The notes: generated from the letters alone by a model not told the origin. A stretch of DNA of 64,000 nt from Siphonodentalium dalli (GCA_032622095.1 CP136064.1:188781794-188845793), one strand, 5' to 3'; positions 1 to 10,770 are shown, counted from the first letter of the stretch. Made by a program: numbers and translations.

Positions 1-62
1 AGATGGAATCGCCTCCTCGAGTCCGCCTTGTACAGTTCCAGAAAAACACAGAGGAGCCTATG
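1..62 (+). CDS. CASK: CASK coding exon A (partial at window edge): L27-PDZ linker and first PDZ strand
   Basis: This is the 3' end of a coding exon whose start may lie outside the window. Read in frame from base 3 it gives MESPPRVRLVQFQKNTEEPM, closely matching the segment that leads into the CASK PDZ domain (RVRLVQFQKNT-EPM, then GITL). The ATG at 3-5 is internal and is not the start of translation. The exon ends in phase 0 at the donor GT (63-64), which fits exon B exactly. Bases 1-2 are AG, so an acceptor at the window edge is possible but cannot be judged. CASK is a membrane-associated guanylate kinase scaffold at synapses and epithelial junctions. The tail of this exon, with its donor, is repeated twice just downstream. 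Residues of the visible protein are numbered from this M as 1. Confidence 0.93.
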
Positions 63-210
63 GTAGGTGTTAAATAGAATCTCCTTGTGTTCCCCTTGTA
101 CAGTTCCAGAAAAACACAGAGGAGCCTATGGTAGGTGTTAAATAGAATCTCCTCCTTGCGTTCCCCTTGTACAGTTCCATAAAAACAGAGGAGTCGTGGT
201 GTTAAAGCAC
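3..210 (+). repeat. Tandem triplication of the exon A tail plus its splice donor
   Basis: Three head-to-tail units start near 3, 74 and 142. About 57 bases (26-82 versus 94-150) are identical between units 1 and 2, covering the last 12 codons of exon A, the donor GTAGGTG and the first intron bases. Unit 3 is degenerate: it has lost the end of the exon and a good donor. Use of the second donor (131) would add 68 bases, shift the frame and meet a TAG at 75-77, so only the first donor gives CASK. Confidence 0.92.
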
Positions 211-540
211 TCCGTGTTTGACATCGCTTGATGTCCGAATTCATACAGCTACATGTATGCTCTAAGTAACTGACCCCTTTAATTTGGTTGCAAGCCGGAC
301 AGGACCCTGGTAATACCACAAGTGAACTGCGGTCAAACTGTCTCACCGCAACAACTGGTAATTGACCTACTATACCAGAGGGTATTCTGACCAAAAAACA
401 TCTTTATTAATTAGCAACCAAATAATTGACGCCTACCGCGCATTTGTTTTGTAAGGTTATTTCGAGGTTGTCACCACAGGGCATGCAGGCATGATGTATT
501 ATTTCCCATTGTAATGCTATCTAGTTTACGAAGTTCAAAT
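211..540. other. Intron sequence, no gene seen
   Basis: Start of the first CASK intron (63-11016). A short GGTAATACCAC motif near 310 recurs near 1219. No open frame or known element was recognised. Confidence 0.5.
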
Positions 541-990
541 ATGAGGGTTAAAGGTATTCAATCCCATTCGATGGTCCCCATATAATCAGATTCCAACAAC
601 AACAACATTTTTAGAAATGCCGCTTCAGTTATCAGAATCGATTAATTTCCCAAAAATAATGCTAACCATTGTCAAATATAGTATGAAATTGCCCGAAACA
701 TGTTATTTATCAACATGTTCGACGAAATTTGACCTTATTATTGACAGAAAGCCTCTTGATTTTAGAGTTATTAATCTTCCATTTTATCCTAGAACGTCGA
801 GTCGTAGACTGTTTATTGGGCCACTAATAATTAACGATAGTGAAAAATAATAGATTTCAAAAATCGATATCTGATAACTCTGAGCTTTGATGGGTGGTTC
901 CTCGACTTGAATTAAATATTTTTTACCCCCAAATCCAAATAAATAGTAATTGAGGAGTGCTTAATCAGATTTATAATGCATCTTCAAGTA
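541..990 (+). repeat. Family M interspersed repeat, copy 1
   Basis: This stretch matches the reverse complement of 37425-37860 along its length, including an (AAC)n-like tract near 595, a fragment near 640 (ATAATGCTAACCATTGTCAA), AACATGTTATTTATCAACATG, and a segment reading TCTGATAACTCTGAGCTTTG. A shorter third copy is at 50756-50930. A 77-codon open frame inside (617-850) is repeat-derived and has no recognisable product. Confidence 0.8.
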
Positions 991-1789
991 TCTACATCTG
1001 TAAATATTCAGGACCTCGATGTTGCTTCGTGTTTTCCCTGGTGCTCGACATCTGAGTTTTTTTTTATATTTTGAAATTTGACGGCCTGTTGGCCTGTTGG
1101 CCAAATAATTTGAAAAATTGTGGGTATTTTTGGATTTAAGTCTTGATTAGTTGCAAATCGTTAATGAGATGGAGGTGCGGCTACATCAACATCACAGTCG
1201 TCCGCATTATTACACCGTGGTAATACCACAGGTCAACTTTGTTAAAGGGGGGGGGGTGGGGTGGTCGAATAATTAGAGCATAGCTGTAAGTTGCCTACTG
1301 AATTGTCTTATTTGTCTGAATTAAGGAGAGGATCCGATGAAAATCCGATGAAACCATACCAAACTTGAGGTTATATGCCCATTGTTGTGGAGACAAACTC
1401 AATATCTCATACAACACCATTGGGTACATGGAGACTTGATTCCTTTATATCTCATATTCAACATCAAATGTTGCCAACGATAATTAACTTATAATGACCA
1501 CATTGAAGCCATTGTTAATTTCAAAAACTTTTCTGCCAAACCTTTTGCCAATTGAAATTATTCTTTCCAAATGTGATTAGTTTTTTTTTGCATTTGGCAA
1601 ATGGACGTGTGAACTCTGCAGCCCAAGTCCTTTGCATTATTGAACAAACATCCCATATTATGAACGTTAAATTTATCAATCGATCAAATAACATATAATT
1701 TCTCCACCTGAAATTACGTACATGAATTGCGGTTTTAAAAGCCTAAATTTGTGGAAAATTTCAATCCATTCTTGGCTGTTAAATGGCAT
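991..1789. other. Intron sequence, no gene seen
   Basis: AT-rich intron with a G-run at 1239-1257 and short homopolymers. Nothing coding or repeated was recognised with confidence. Confidence 0.4.
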
Positions 1790-3345
1790 TGATTTTACCA
1801 TTGTTCACTCTGCCTAAGAATATAAACGAGATGGAATTGTGACGTGCTGATTGCTCTATATGTCTATATGATAATTGTGAAAATTGTTGCTGATTGATTC
1901 ACTTCTCTGAATTGTAACCTCAAGGCGACCATTATTGCACAACATGTAGCTGTTGACATGTGGATCAGAAGGTTTCAGCTAGAGAGATGGCTTGCTGACC
2001 TTGGGACGGCCTATTAACCCAAATTATGGCTCAGTTTCAGAAAAATGACAATTTAATTTCCGACAACATTTCTAAGTTTGAGTACGATGACAATCACTGA
2101 CAATAGTTCATCAGTCCATGTCTGGAAATCAGCGACCAGCAAGCTTGAGTTTAGTGTGCCTGTCATTTGCAGAATGAGGTCCCCAGAGGGTGAATTTAGT
2201 GATGCTATCCCGCATTCTGCTTAAGCCTCATCTTCTCTGGATAGTTTCTTTATTGTCAGATTTCTATAGAAACTTCTTTAGAAATTTTTTATTTCTTTTT
2301 TAGTTTAGTTTTTCTATATCCCCAAATTGGCAGATGACACATTGCATAATCGAGGTTCACAATGGGTGTACATAAAAATGTTCACCATGAATTTGGTGAT
2401 GCTAGCCCACTGTGCAGGATAGCATCACTAAATTCACCCTCTGGGGACGTGATTCTGCAAATGACAGGCACACTAAACTCAGGCTTGGCAACCAGTCACT
2501 TAGACCTTTAATCAAAATTAGCCATCATAAATCAAGTGGAGACAATGATATGGCACTGTATGCTGGATAACTTTTAAAAACCACCCTGCAGTCCACTCCA
2601 GTGATGTTCTACAGCTAGATTGACACCAGGTCATGTGTTTACCTTTTTAAATAAATCCCCAAGTGTACAACAAGGGCTATCCCGCAGCAAAATTTTACCT
2701 TGAAAAACCCAGAACTACAGCAGCTAGTTAAATAAATTTCCCACTCACAAAATTCCATTCCTCCATTAATTCACCAGTTTAAATAATTCAGATATGATGT
2801 ACAACTCAAATATTAAAGCAATATTTCATCTCTTAATAACATGTATCAAGTGAAGGCCATTCTTCAGTTACCTTCACCTGTAGCATTCCATGGTGTACTC
2901 TCTCCCCGACTCTGGAACACATTTAGCTCCCTGATTCCTAAAGTGGAAAGAATTGATGTAGCTGTTGATGTGTTGATCGGCAACAGTTACATTTCAGCAA
3001 GAAGGATTGCTGTTCTTTGGATGATCTATTTATCCAAATGATGGCCTAGTTTTAGTAAGATTACAATCGCTGACAACAATTTTTCTGTTAATGTCTGCAA
3101 ATCAGCAGCCAGTCAGATGGACTTGCTCTCGAAAGTAAAGGTCGAATTGGCTTCCATTAGTTTCCATCATAGATCACATGGGCACAACGAGATACATGTA
3201 GCACTTTATGCTTGATGTGCTTTTAAGCCACTTACCTGTATATAGCCAAAGTTGAGAGAATTGATGGTGCCAAATATGTCTAATTCTGTTGCCTTAAAAA
3301 TATGGAGATGGAATTGTGATGCACTAATTGCTCCGTGACCGTAGG
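1790..3345. repeat. Diverged duplicated intron segments around family B copy 1
   Basis: The segment at about 1815-2100 resembles 2940-3120: both carry GTAGCTGTTGA-TGTG, a run ending GGATGATCTATTTATCCAAAT or its counterpart, GGCCTA-TTT-AG, and GACAACA-TT-TCT. Phrases of the type GATGGAATTGTGA-G-TGATTGCTC occur at 1829 and 3305. The two are diverged copies of an unclassified repeat. A 66-codon open frame at 2841-3041 lies in the second copy and is probably not a gene. Confidence 0.5.
2140..2487. mobile_element. Family B hAT-like MITE, copy 1
   Basis: The element starts CAAGCTTGAGTTTAGTGTG and ends with the inverted counterpart CACACTAAACTCAGGCTTG. It is flanked by 8-base duplications with one mismatch: GCGACCAG at 2132-2139 and GCAACCAG at 2488-2495. 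Subterminal hairpin arms (GAATGAGGTCCCCAGAGGGT and its complement) are present. The left hairpin has an internal deletion. Eight-base duplications and CA-starting inverted ends fit the hAT superfamily; there is no transposase inside. Confidence 0.85.
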
Positions 3346-4061
3346 TCGTAATGTCAGCCCTCATAATTGGCTACAGCAATCTAGTGTTGAAACGACCTGG
3401 GGATTCTGGAGCCGACTAGTCCATTCGACAAGTCAGTTCTCGCCCATTACTAGTGCTGTTTAAAGGACAAAAATTAAGTGGAAAAACATTGGTTTATTCA
3501 TCAAATCAGATGATAAAAATCTTCATAATTGATTCAATTAACGAAAGAACTCATGTAATATTTATATTCACAGACGTTGAAAGCAAGAGATCAACACAAT
3601 AGGCATAAAAAAATAATAAAACATCAGTTTAATAACGCGAATTCAGACATGCTATTAAACCGGAAGAATTTATTAATCGTGTGATTTCAATAAACCATGG
3701 AACTTGAGAATGTGGTGTCCCAGTTATCTCATGATTGGTGCATGACTTGTGTGCTACGTTCTCCACATGCTGACTATGTATATACTTTGCGTTTTTAACT
3801 CTGTCACGTCCATGGCAAGTGTTTGATAAACATACAATGTACCTATATTTCTAGTGTTTTAACTCTTATTATAGGAAGTATGTACCATATTCGGACTAGT
3901 CAATGCCAAATTACACAGTCGACATTGGGAGATATCGGCATCGATGTTGCTTTGTCGATTGATGTTGCTTAGTTGACTAATCGTTTCAACACTACAACAA
4001 TCGGCAAGCAAACGGTTGCCATAACAGATTTCCGAAGCCAAACAATCTGACTTAAGAGAGC
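3346..4061. other. Intron sequence with weak inverted repeat
   Basis: GTGTTGAAACGA near 3390 faces TCGTTTCAACAC near 3982, which could be the ends of an old 600-bp element. No target duplication was recognised. A 60-codon minus-strand frame at 3859-4041 shows no known motif. Confidence 0.35.
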
Positions 4062-4064
4062 TGT

Positions 4065-4380
4065 ATTGTTGAACTTATTATCTGATCATTTTCCAATGAT
4101 AATGAATCCTTCTGCACTTCAGTCTGTCTGTCGTCTGCTTAACCCTTTCAGTGCCAAGTCGGATTTTTGTATCAACCCATATTTCCTTGATCATTTTTCA
4201 AACATATTGATTATAATAATGTGATACATTGATGGAAAGAGCTCTAAAGAGGACATATGGGTTGATACAAAAATCGGACTTGGCACTGAAAGGGTTAATT
4301 TTACTGAACAGACAAATAATAAATCATTCCAATGTATACTTTTATAACCTGGTGGGAGAATTAGTATAGAACAGGTTAAA
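4065..4380 (-). mobile_element. Family L element, copy 1, interrupted by family J copy 1
   Basis: The reverse complement reads as family L: a GTTTAACCTGTTCTATACTAAT-like start near 4378, TTATAAAAGTATAC, a CAGACAGA motif, GTGCAGAAGGATTC and CAGATAATAAGTTCAAC. The J palindrome (4139-4298) interrupts it at a TTAA, and L sequence resumes at once on both sides. Confidence 0.75.
4139..4298. mobile_element. Family J TTAA palindrome, copy 1 (partly deleted)
   Basis: TTAACCCTTTCAGTGCCAAG at the left and its inverted partner CTTGGCACTGAAAGGGTTAA at the right bound an imperfect palindrome of 160 bp. TTAA at both ends fits the TTAA target duplication of piggyBac-type transposition. Part of the right arm is missing compared with copy 2. 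It is nested in a family L element. Confidence 0.85.
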
Positions 4381-4466
4381 CAAATATACTGAAGTAGTTA
4401 GATTGTGTGAGCTTCGGATTTCTCCTAGACAAACCAGCTGGATAGAGCGGTTACATGTTTAACATT

Positions 4467-4611
4467 CAAGTCTGCAAATAGTGTGTCTATCATTTGCAGA
4501 ATGAGGTCCCCAGAGGGTGAATTTAATGATGTTCTGTGTGGTCTAGCATCACCAAAATCACCCTCGTGGGACCTCATTTTGCAAATGACAGACACACTAT
4601 TTCAAGGCTTG
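4467..4611. mobile_element. Family B MITE, copy 2 (short form)
   Basis: CAAGTCTGCAAATAGTGTG at the left and CACACTATTTCAAGGCTTG at the right surround one hairpin with arms GAATGAGGTCCCCAGAGGGT and an imperfect complement. It lacks the middle of the longer copies. No clear 8-base duplication was found, so the ends are estimated. Confidence 0.75.
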
Positions 4612-4739
4612 ACGGTTTTGATGGGGCCACTACATACGTGTTGTGGCTAACTTTATAACACTACATCCTTATTAAAACAATCTTTAAATACGTCTCCCTC
4701 CAATTTACTCTTATTGTCTAATTATTTCATAAAATTTAT

Positions 4740-4741
<2 letters not shown>

Positions 4742-4770
<29 letters not shown>

Positions 4771-4782
4771 AGAGGGGGGGGG
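4742..4782 (+). repeat. Poly-G tract
   Basis: A run of 29 G, then AGA, then 9 G. It directly abuts the truncated left end of family B copy 3. Such a run can form G-quadruplexes and its length is often misread in assemblies. Confidence 0.9.
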
Positions 4783-5120
4783 CATCACCAAATCCACCCT
4801 CTGGGGACCTCATTCTGCTTAGGCCTCATCCTCTGGGACGTATCTATATTCTCAAATTAACATTGTTTTAGTTACGTTTTCCCTTCTGGGAAGTTTCTTT
4901 GTCCCATAATTTGCGGAAGGTAAAATGCATAATCGAGGTGACTAATGAGTGAACATCACCAACTTCAAGTGGGATCTTCAGTCTGATCCTAGAGCCATGC
5001 AGAATGAGGTTCCAGAGGATGAATTTGGTGATACTATCCCACCGTATGGGATGGCATTACTAAATTCTCCCTCTGGTGACATCATTCTGCAAATGACTGA
5101 CACACTACAGTAAGGCGTTG
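4783..5120. mobile_element. Family B MITE, copy 3 (left-truncated)
   Basis: It starts inside the left hairpin (GCATCACCAAATCCACCCTC) next to the poly-G run, continues through the AGGCCTCAT and GCATAATCGAGGTG regions of the family, and ends in the right hairpin and GACTGACACACTA. Sequence resembling the missing outer end (TTTCAAGGCTTG) is found after the adjacent family P palindrome, at about 5368, which suggests P inserted at the TA of its end. Confidence 0.75.
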
Positions 5121-5141
5121 AGGAATCAGTTTATTTTTGAG

Positions 5142-5367
5142 TACAGTATTAAATGCCCTAAATAATTGACTCCTTAACCACAGCAGAATTATCGGTAATT
5201 TTTCAGGATTTAGTCGGAAATATGGCTTGTTGCCATTCATCGGAAAGCTCTCACTGAGAGCTTTCCGATGAATGGCAACTGAGCCATATTTCCAACTAAA
5301 TCCTGAAAAATTACCCATAATTCTGCTGTGGTTCATAAGGAGTCGATTATTTAGGGCATTACTGTAT
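5142..5367. mobile_element. Family P palindromic MITE, copy 1
   Basis: A near-perfect inverted repeat of about 225 bp: outer ends CAGTA-(TTA)-ATGCCCTAAATAAT and ATTATTTAGGGCATTACTG, with the arms meeting at AAAGCTCTCACTGAGAGCTTT. It belongs to the T/A subgroup (TTTTTCAGG facing CCTGAAAAA). The left end carries a 3-base insertion. A 190-codon minus-strand frame (5082-5654) crosses the palindrome and is not a gene. Confidence 0.88.
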
Positions 5368-6367
5368 TTCAAGGCTTGCCGAAATGACTGAAATGATGAT
5401 AAACCCGAACAAGGCAAACCAAACAACATAAAATTATATTGATCAGAATTTGATTGGTTCTGTGTCAGGCGGATTGTGATAGCTTTGCGTCTCTTTGAAT
5501 ACGCGGTTTTGTATGAATGGGAAGGATTTCGTTGGCCAAGCTTCAGAAATCTTGACATATTGATCAGAAGTGGGTCAGCTCGTATGATAAAGGCTGCCAC
5601 AAACATTAATATTGACTTATAATTGACAAGTGATACATTCTGGCTAAACATCAATATTTAAATTACAGTTATCACCCGAAAAGCTTGGCCAAAAGTAGAA
5701 ATTCAATGATTAGTGATTCGTCGTCAATTGATGTGTGTAAATCAGTCGATGGTTCCATTGTTCAATCAGGATTTCTGTTTCCTCAATCCACATAAGCTCA
5801 TAATTATTCAATCACCTATTCTAAAGCGTTATATATTCCATTCAAGTACTTTCGACCTTATCATGTCAGTCCTCGGCATCAGCCTAAGGGCACGTGTATG
5901 TAAGAGTTTGTTAAAATATCAGGCTTCTATGAAGTATATCTAGCTGGACAACATATTTCAATATCCAATTTAGTGTAGGCTGTTTGATTGTCAAACTGAC
6001 TTGTTCTCAGTTGTCGGCACTGTAAACTATTTATGTTCATCTATGGTCAAATCTGCTAATCTATAATAACCCTTAGTCTTGTGCCTGCTGCCATTTTAGA
6101 GTCACTTCACTAGAGCGGCTTGCACTTGCCCAACAACCAGGTCCCTATTTCTTGTCTAGGTAGGATGAAGTGACCTGGCGCTAGATTTGAAACAGCATTC
6201 AGCTCTACAGCATACACACCACTTAATCGGTCCAAGCCACTGTTGCAGAGAATTCATGCCGGTGCATTAGCACCATTACAAGTCTGACAGTAAAAAGTGT
6301 TCTGACATATGTTTTTATACTTATTTTATGTTAATAATTTTATCAAGACACTTTTGAAGATTTTCAT
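5368..6367. other. Intron sequence, no gene seen
   Basis: About 1 kb of AT-rich intron with no recognised element. The 76-codon frame at 5713-5943 shows no known motif. Confidence 0.4.
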
Positions 6368-6802
6368 CAAGCCTGAGTTTAGTGTGTCTGTCATTTGCAT
6401 AATGAGGTCCCAGAGGGTGAATTTAGTTATGCTATCCCGCATAGTGGGCTAGCATAACTAAATTCACCCTCTGGGGGCCTCATTCTTCTCTAGAAAGTTT
6501 CTTTATTATCAAATTTCTATAGAAACTTTTTCACATAGACTCTATTTCTTTTTTAGTTTAGTTTCTCTATATCCCCAAATTGGTAGACGACATATTGTAT
6601 AATCGAGGTTCCCAATGGGTGTACATCACAATATTCACCATTTGGGAACTTCAATCTGAGTCTATATCTCCCATAGCATATGAGGCCACGAGGTCCCCAG
6701 AGGGGGAATTTGGTGATGCTAGCCTGCTGTGTCTGATAGCATCCAAATTCACCCTCTGGGGACCTCATTCTGCAATTGACAGGCACTCTAAACTCAGGCT
6801 TG
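6368..6802. mobile_element. Family B hAT-like MITE, copy 4 (full length, 435 bp, with target duplication)
   Basis: The most complete copy. Ends are CAAGCCTGAGTTTAGTGTG and CTAAACTCAGGCTTG. It is flanked by a perfect 8-base duplication ATTTTCAT (6360-6367 and 6803-6810). Each end carries a roughly 70-100-bp hairpin with arms GAGGTCCCCAGAGGGTGAAT or close variants. The middle contains the family segment with TATCCCCAAATTGG and CATAATCGAGGTTC-type text. No coding capacity for a transposase. Two overlapping frames (6553-6810 and 6580-6822) are artefacts of it. Confidence 0.92.
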
Positions 6803-6810
6803 ATTTTCAT

Positions 6811-8355
6811 GTTGTGCTATGAATGGTGCTGATTGGAAGTAAAATTGATTGGAAAAATGTTACTAACATTGCTAAATCCCTGAGAACCCAAATTCCTTCT
6901 TGACATGATCTTTGTCAAATAATGAAATGATGAATACATTTTTCCGATTACTCTATTATCGAACGGAGCATTAGCTATTGACTTTCTGTTGGGGGGGGGA
7001 AGTCAATGCAGTAAAATCAGGTCAGCAGAAAAAAAATGAGATTAGTAATGATCTGTTGATTCAGATGCTTAGGATAGGATTGGATGCTGTCATACAGCAT
7101 CAGCTGTAGCATCTGCATCCACATTCTGTTTTATCCTGATCACGGTATTGATTCCGTATCAGAGTCGTGTTTGTTATTTGGGACCATTTGTTGTCCTGTG
7201 GAGTCAGTTTTCTGCTTGACGCGCCAACAAATCATTTTGATAGCATTCTTAATGTGTTTGAACATCATCCCATTTAGAGTCCGGTGCGCCAAACATCAAT
7301 TGTCGTTTGTCACCTTTTATAATTGATATTATAATATTGATAGACTTTTATTATAAATATTGATTGACAATTTGTCTGTGGTGTTGGTTATTCGGACTGT
7401 ATCGACTAATCATATTTTTTTGGAGGGATTTTTCCTTTTTTGTGTGTGTTTTTTTTTTCCCCCAGAGGAAGTTTGTTTTTGCATGGGGATGGGGGGTGAA
7501 AGGGTTTCGAATTTCTACTCGATAATAACACTAAGTACGGCTATTGACTCCAATTTGACAAACATTAGTCAAACAAAGGGCTTCCTGAAGTCTACATCGT
7601 TAGGACGTTGTGTGTTGATAGTAGGTGTTAGGTGATAAATTATCATAAATATCTCCTTCGTAACTCAACTTTCACAAACTGTGACATATAGCAAATATTA
7701 ATCGTAAGTGCAAGTTAGATTTAAGACACGCAACACCCTTCTAAAATGAAAAAGTTACTGATTTCTTCAGACATTCAGACATTATATAAATAAATATATA
7801 CATATAATAGATAATTTGCTTGTTTTTTTGGAATACCAAATTCAAAAGTGGCACCAAAAAATACTGGTCGGAAAAAAGTGGCAACAGAAAGTATAAAGTG
7901 GCTCTAAAAATAATGCAATTGGCAACAGTGTTGGCACATGCACATTTGTGGGATGAGACCTTTACAATGTTTTTCAAATTATCAATCACAGCTCTGGCTA
8001 CTATTCTTAATGACAAATGCATGCGGTACTCCTAGCTACGCAGTTGTTTGAATGGGCCCTGTATTCTGTGAATAGACTGTGCATGCTGTGAATAGACTAT
8101 GCTACACATGCAGTTTCTGCTGATGTCGCATTCTAATTTCCGCGAGAGCAAATTGTTTCATGCAAGTTGTGAGTCTTGTGAATGTCAGTGTAGAGTCCAG
8201 TTAGAATATTATATATGTACATTTCGAGCTTCCGATATAATTGTTAAATGTCTGTCAACTTTTTCAAATTTCCCATATACACACATCTTGATGAAACTTG
8301 TTTTTCATCGAAGAAATTTAGAACATTTATTTATTTGAATCAATCACATGCAAAG
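6811..8355. other. Intron sequence, no gene seen
   Basis: Several short frames on both strands (for example 7084-7326, 7360-7635, 7741-8022) show no known motif, no consistent splice context and no match between strands. Treated as non-coding. Confidence 0.4.
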
Positions 8356-8356
8356 T

Positions 8357-8571
8357 ACAGTAATGCCCTAAGTAATCGACTCCATAACCACAGCAGAATT
8401 ATGGGTAACTTTTCAGGATTTAGTCGCAAATATGGCTTGTTGCCATTCATCGGAAAGCTCTCGGGAGAGCTTTCCGATGAATGGCAACAAGCCATATTTC
8501 CGACTAAATCCTGAAAAGTTACCCATAATTCTGCTGTGGTTAAGGGGTCGATTATTTAGAGCATTACTGTA
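8357..8571. mobile_element. Family P palindromic MITE, copy 2
   Basis: A 215-bp palindrome from ACAGTAATGCCC to GCATTACTGTA with centre AGCTCTCGGGAGAGCT. C/G subgroup: CTTTTCAGG faces CCTGAAAAG. It directly abuts the left end of family B copy 5. Confidence 0.92.
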
Positions 8572-9652
8572 TCAGGCCTTAAAATATGGTGCTGGACATT
8601 TCCAGAACGAGGTCCCCAGAAGATGAATTTAGTGACGCTACCATGCACAGTGGGCCAGTATCACCAAATTCATCCTCTGGGACCTCATTGTACATGGCCT
8701 CATCTGTTATGGGAGACCTAGACTGAGACTTAAGTTCCCAGATTGTGATGTGACCTCAATTATTAGCTCAACTTTACTTGTAAAGTTTGAGCTATTGCCA
8801 TGGCTTGGTTTCCGCAGTCGGTGTGTGCATTGAGACGGTCGTCAATAATTTCCATTAGCGCGGGCTACAGGTCATACCTTTAGTTGGATTATTATGAAAT
8901 TTTCATGGCTGTTGACATTGACATTTGGATGGGAAAGATTCATTTTGGGGTCATTCGGCAAAAAAACATGGCTGCCAGTGGCCATCTTGGATTTAAAAAT
9001 TCATTCCATTAGCATGGACTACAGACTGGAGTGTTTGTTTGATCAACAATAAATTTGACGTGTAGATGCGAATGAGTCATTTTGGGGTCGCTCGGCCATA
9101 AAATGTGGCCATCTTGATTCTTGTATTTGACTCTTTGTATGACTAAATTCTTCTGCAGGCCACCTCCCGATCATCACCAAACTTCATGTGGAACTTCGGG
9201 GTGACCTCTAGATGGGAGCTATCAAATGTTTTGAATTTCATTGGAAAACATGGCCGCCAGTGGCCATCTTGGATTTTACGTTATATATATCTCTTCATTT
9301 TGATATCTAGACTTGATTCTGGTATTACTTAGACATTTCAACTTTCAGCATTCCTAATTGCTCCATTGTCTGTAACGCCTGAAATTATCCCCTCTCCAAG
9401 TTGAACTACAGTGTCATTAACACTTTCATTCATTGTGTCATTTGCCAATTTGGGGATATAGAGAGACTAAACATAACTAAACTAAAAAAGAAAAAGAAAC
9501 ATTCTAAAGAAACTAAAAACTTTTCCAAAGGAAATGAGACCTAAACCAGAGGGTGAAGTTAGTGAAGCTAGCCCGCTATGCGAGATAGCGACACTAAATA
9601 CACCCTCTGGGGACCCCATTCTGTAAATGTCCAGCACAGTATTTGAGGCATG
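8572..9652. mobile_element. Family B MITE, copy 5, interrupted by family C copy 1
   Basis: Left part (8572-8763): TCAGGCCTTAAAATATGGTG, hairpin, GGCCTCATCTGTTATGGGAG and the segment before the CTCAATTAT. Right part (9431-9652): CATTGTGTCATTTGCCAATT, the AAACTAAAAAAGAAAAAG tract, right hairpin and GTATTTGAGGCATG. Together they rebuild one B element; C1 sits between them. Confidence 0.8.
8764..9430 (+). mobile_element. Family C tandem-core element, copy 1 (short)
   Basis: It starts TAGCTCAACTTTACTTGTAA, has the GCTATTGCCATGGCTTGG leader, about three diverged units with CATTTTGGGGTCATTCGGC and ATGGC-GCCAG-GGCCATCTT, and ends AAGTTGAACTACAGTGTCAT then a hairpin-like tail to CACTTTCAT. It is inserted in family B copy 5 with no evident target duplication. 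Confidence 0.82.
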
Positions 9653-10282
9653 AAAAGCATGTTACCACTGGTACAATAGCGTACCGGTGTATCCTTGTGT
9701 CGCATTTTTGGGTAATCGGAAATGTTCATTTGAAGGCGCTGCATGGAGTTTGGCACTGAATAACAGATATGGATCCAATATACCGTTTGAACTGACAGCT
9801 CATCCCAAATTGTGTGCTGGTAGAGCATATTGATTTAATTCTGTTCCATCATAATTGATTACTTTCATTGAAATCCATTAACCAAAAATACTTGCGCTTC
9901 TCAGAGGAGATACTTTTTTCACTAATACCTGTCTAAAACAAGTTACCTATAGCATACCAATACCAACAGTCAAAGAATATGACATCTCTGTCTGAGAATG
10001 GAAGGCTTTTCTGTGGACTCAGGAAATTACATGCTAGTATTCATTGAGTTGGATATGATTAGGAGGACAGCCTTTCACAAATCTTGCTCCATATCTAACA
10101 TGATATAATGTCAGCTCATCCCACAGGAATCCAGACTACTGATTTACATAATGAGAGAGAACTCTATAAATCAAACTAGTCCCTCGTATAATTCTTGTCA
10201 GACGACATAATATATGAAATTAAAGTTTCTGCCTTATCCTATAACTTGAATTTGCATGCAGAGATCAAACTATGAATTACTT
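9653..10282. other. Intron sequence, no gene seen
   Basis: Nothing recognised. An 86-codon minus-strand frame (9568-9828) starts inside the adjacent B hairpin and is spurious. Confidence 0.4.
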
Positions 10283-10652
10283 GAACTTCAGTCCTTCCCA
10301 GGAGACCGGAGCGATTGCTCTCGCACCTGTATGCACTCGCAATTTTTAATTCACGGGCACTAAAATTCGCACTCGTCCCTATTGTCAAAATGTTCATGGT
10401 CACTGTAATAGTTGATTCAATATTGAACTTTTTTAAGGTATATTTAGAACCTTTCCCATCTCAGTTAAATTATGGGCATGTGAAAGTTTAACCGGACATC
10501 TATGTCTATCCCAAAAATGACAGATTGTTTGTGAAAAACCCATCTTACGATTATATTATGGGCGCGATTACAGCCATCTTCTGAATTGCGAGAGCATATA
10601 TTATAAAGTACTCTCGCTGTGTTTTCTTCGTGGGAAGGACTGGAACTTCCTT
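10283..10652. repeat. Possible inverted-repeat element
   Basis: ACTTCAGTCCTTCCCA near 10286 faces TGGGAAGGACTGGAACT near 10631, which would bound about 365 bp. Inner words such as TCTCGCA and GCGAGAG also pair loosely. No target duplication was seen. Confidence 0.4.
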
Positions 10653-10770
10653 CTCTTAAATAAAACTTGCTTCTCTTAAGAAATCGAACATAATTCCTTC
10701 TCTTAAATCTAACATCTCTCTCTTAAATCAAATTCTTTCTATTAAATCAAGCTTTCTTTCCTTAAATGAG
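10640..10770 (+). repeat. Degenerate TTCTCTTAAAT tandem repeats
   Basis: Six or so diverged repeats of the type CTTCTCTTAAAT(C)AA spaced 20-26 bases. Confidence 0.6.

Noticed and set aside
3-5. ATG at the window edge as the CASK start codon
   Set aside because: The reading continues upstream in the family (L27 domains precede it), and MENVTRVRL-like text in relatives shows that this Met is internal.
2841-3041. 66-codon frame with a PRLWNTF motif like a LINE ORF2 tail
   Set aside because: Only a few residues match and the rest does not follow the LINE pattern; it lies in a duplicated non-coding segment.
5082-5654. 190-codon minus-strand open frame, the longest in the window
   Set aside because: It runs through family P copy 1 and the end of family B copy 3; half of it is the palindrome read in one frame and similar peptide text recurs at every P copy.
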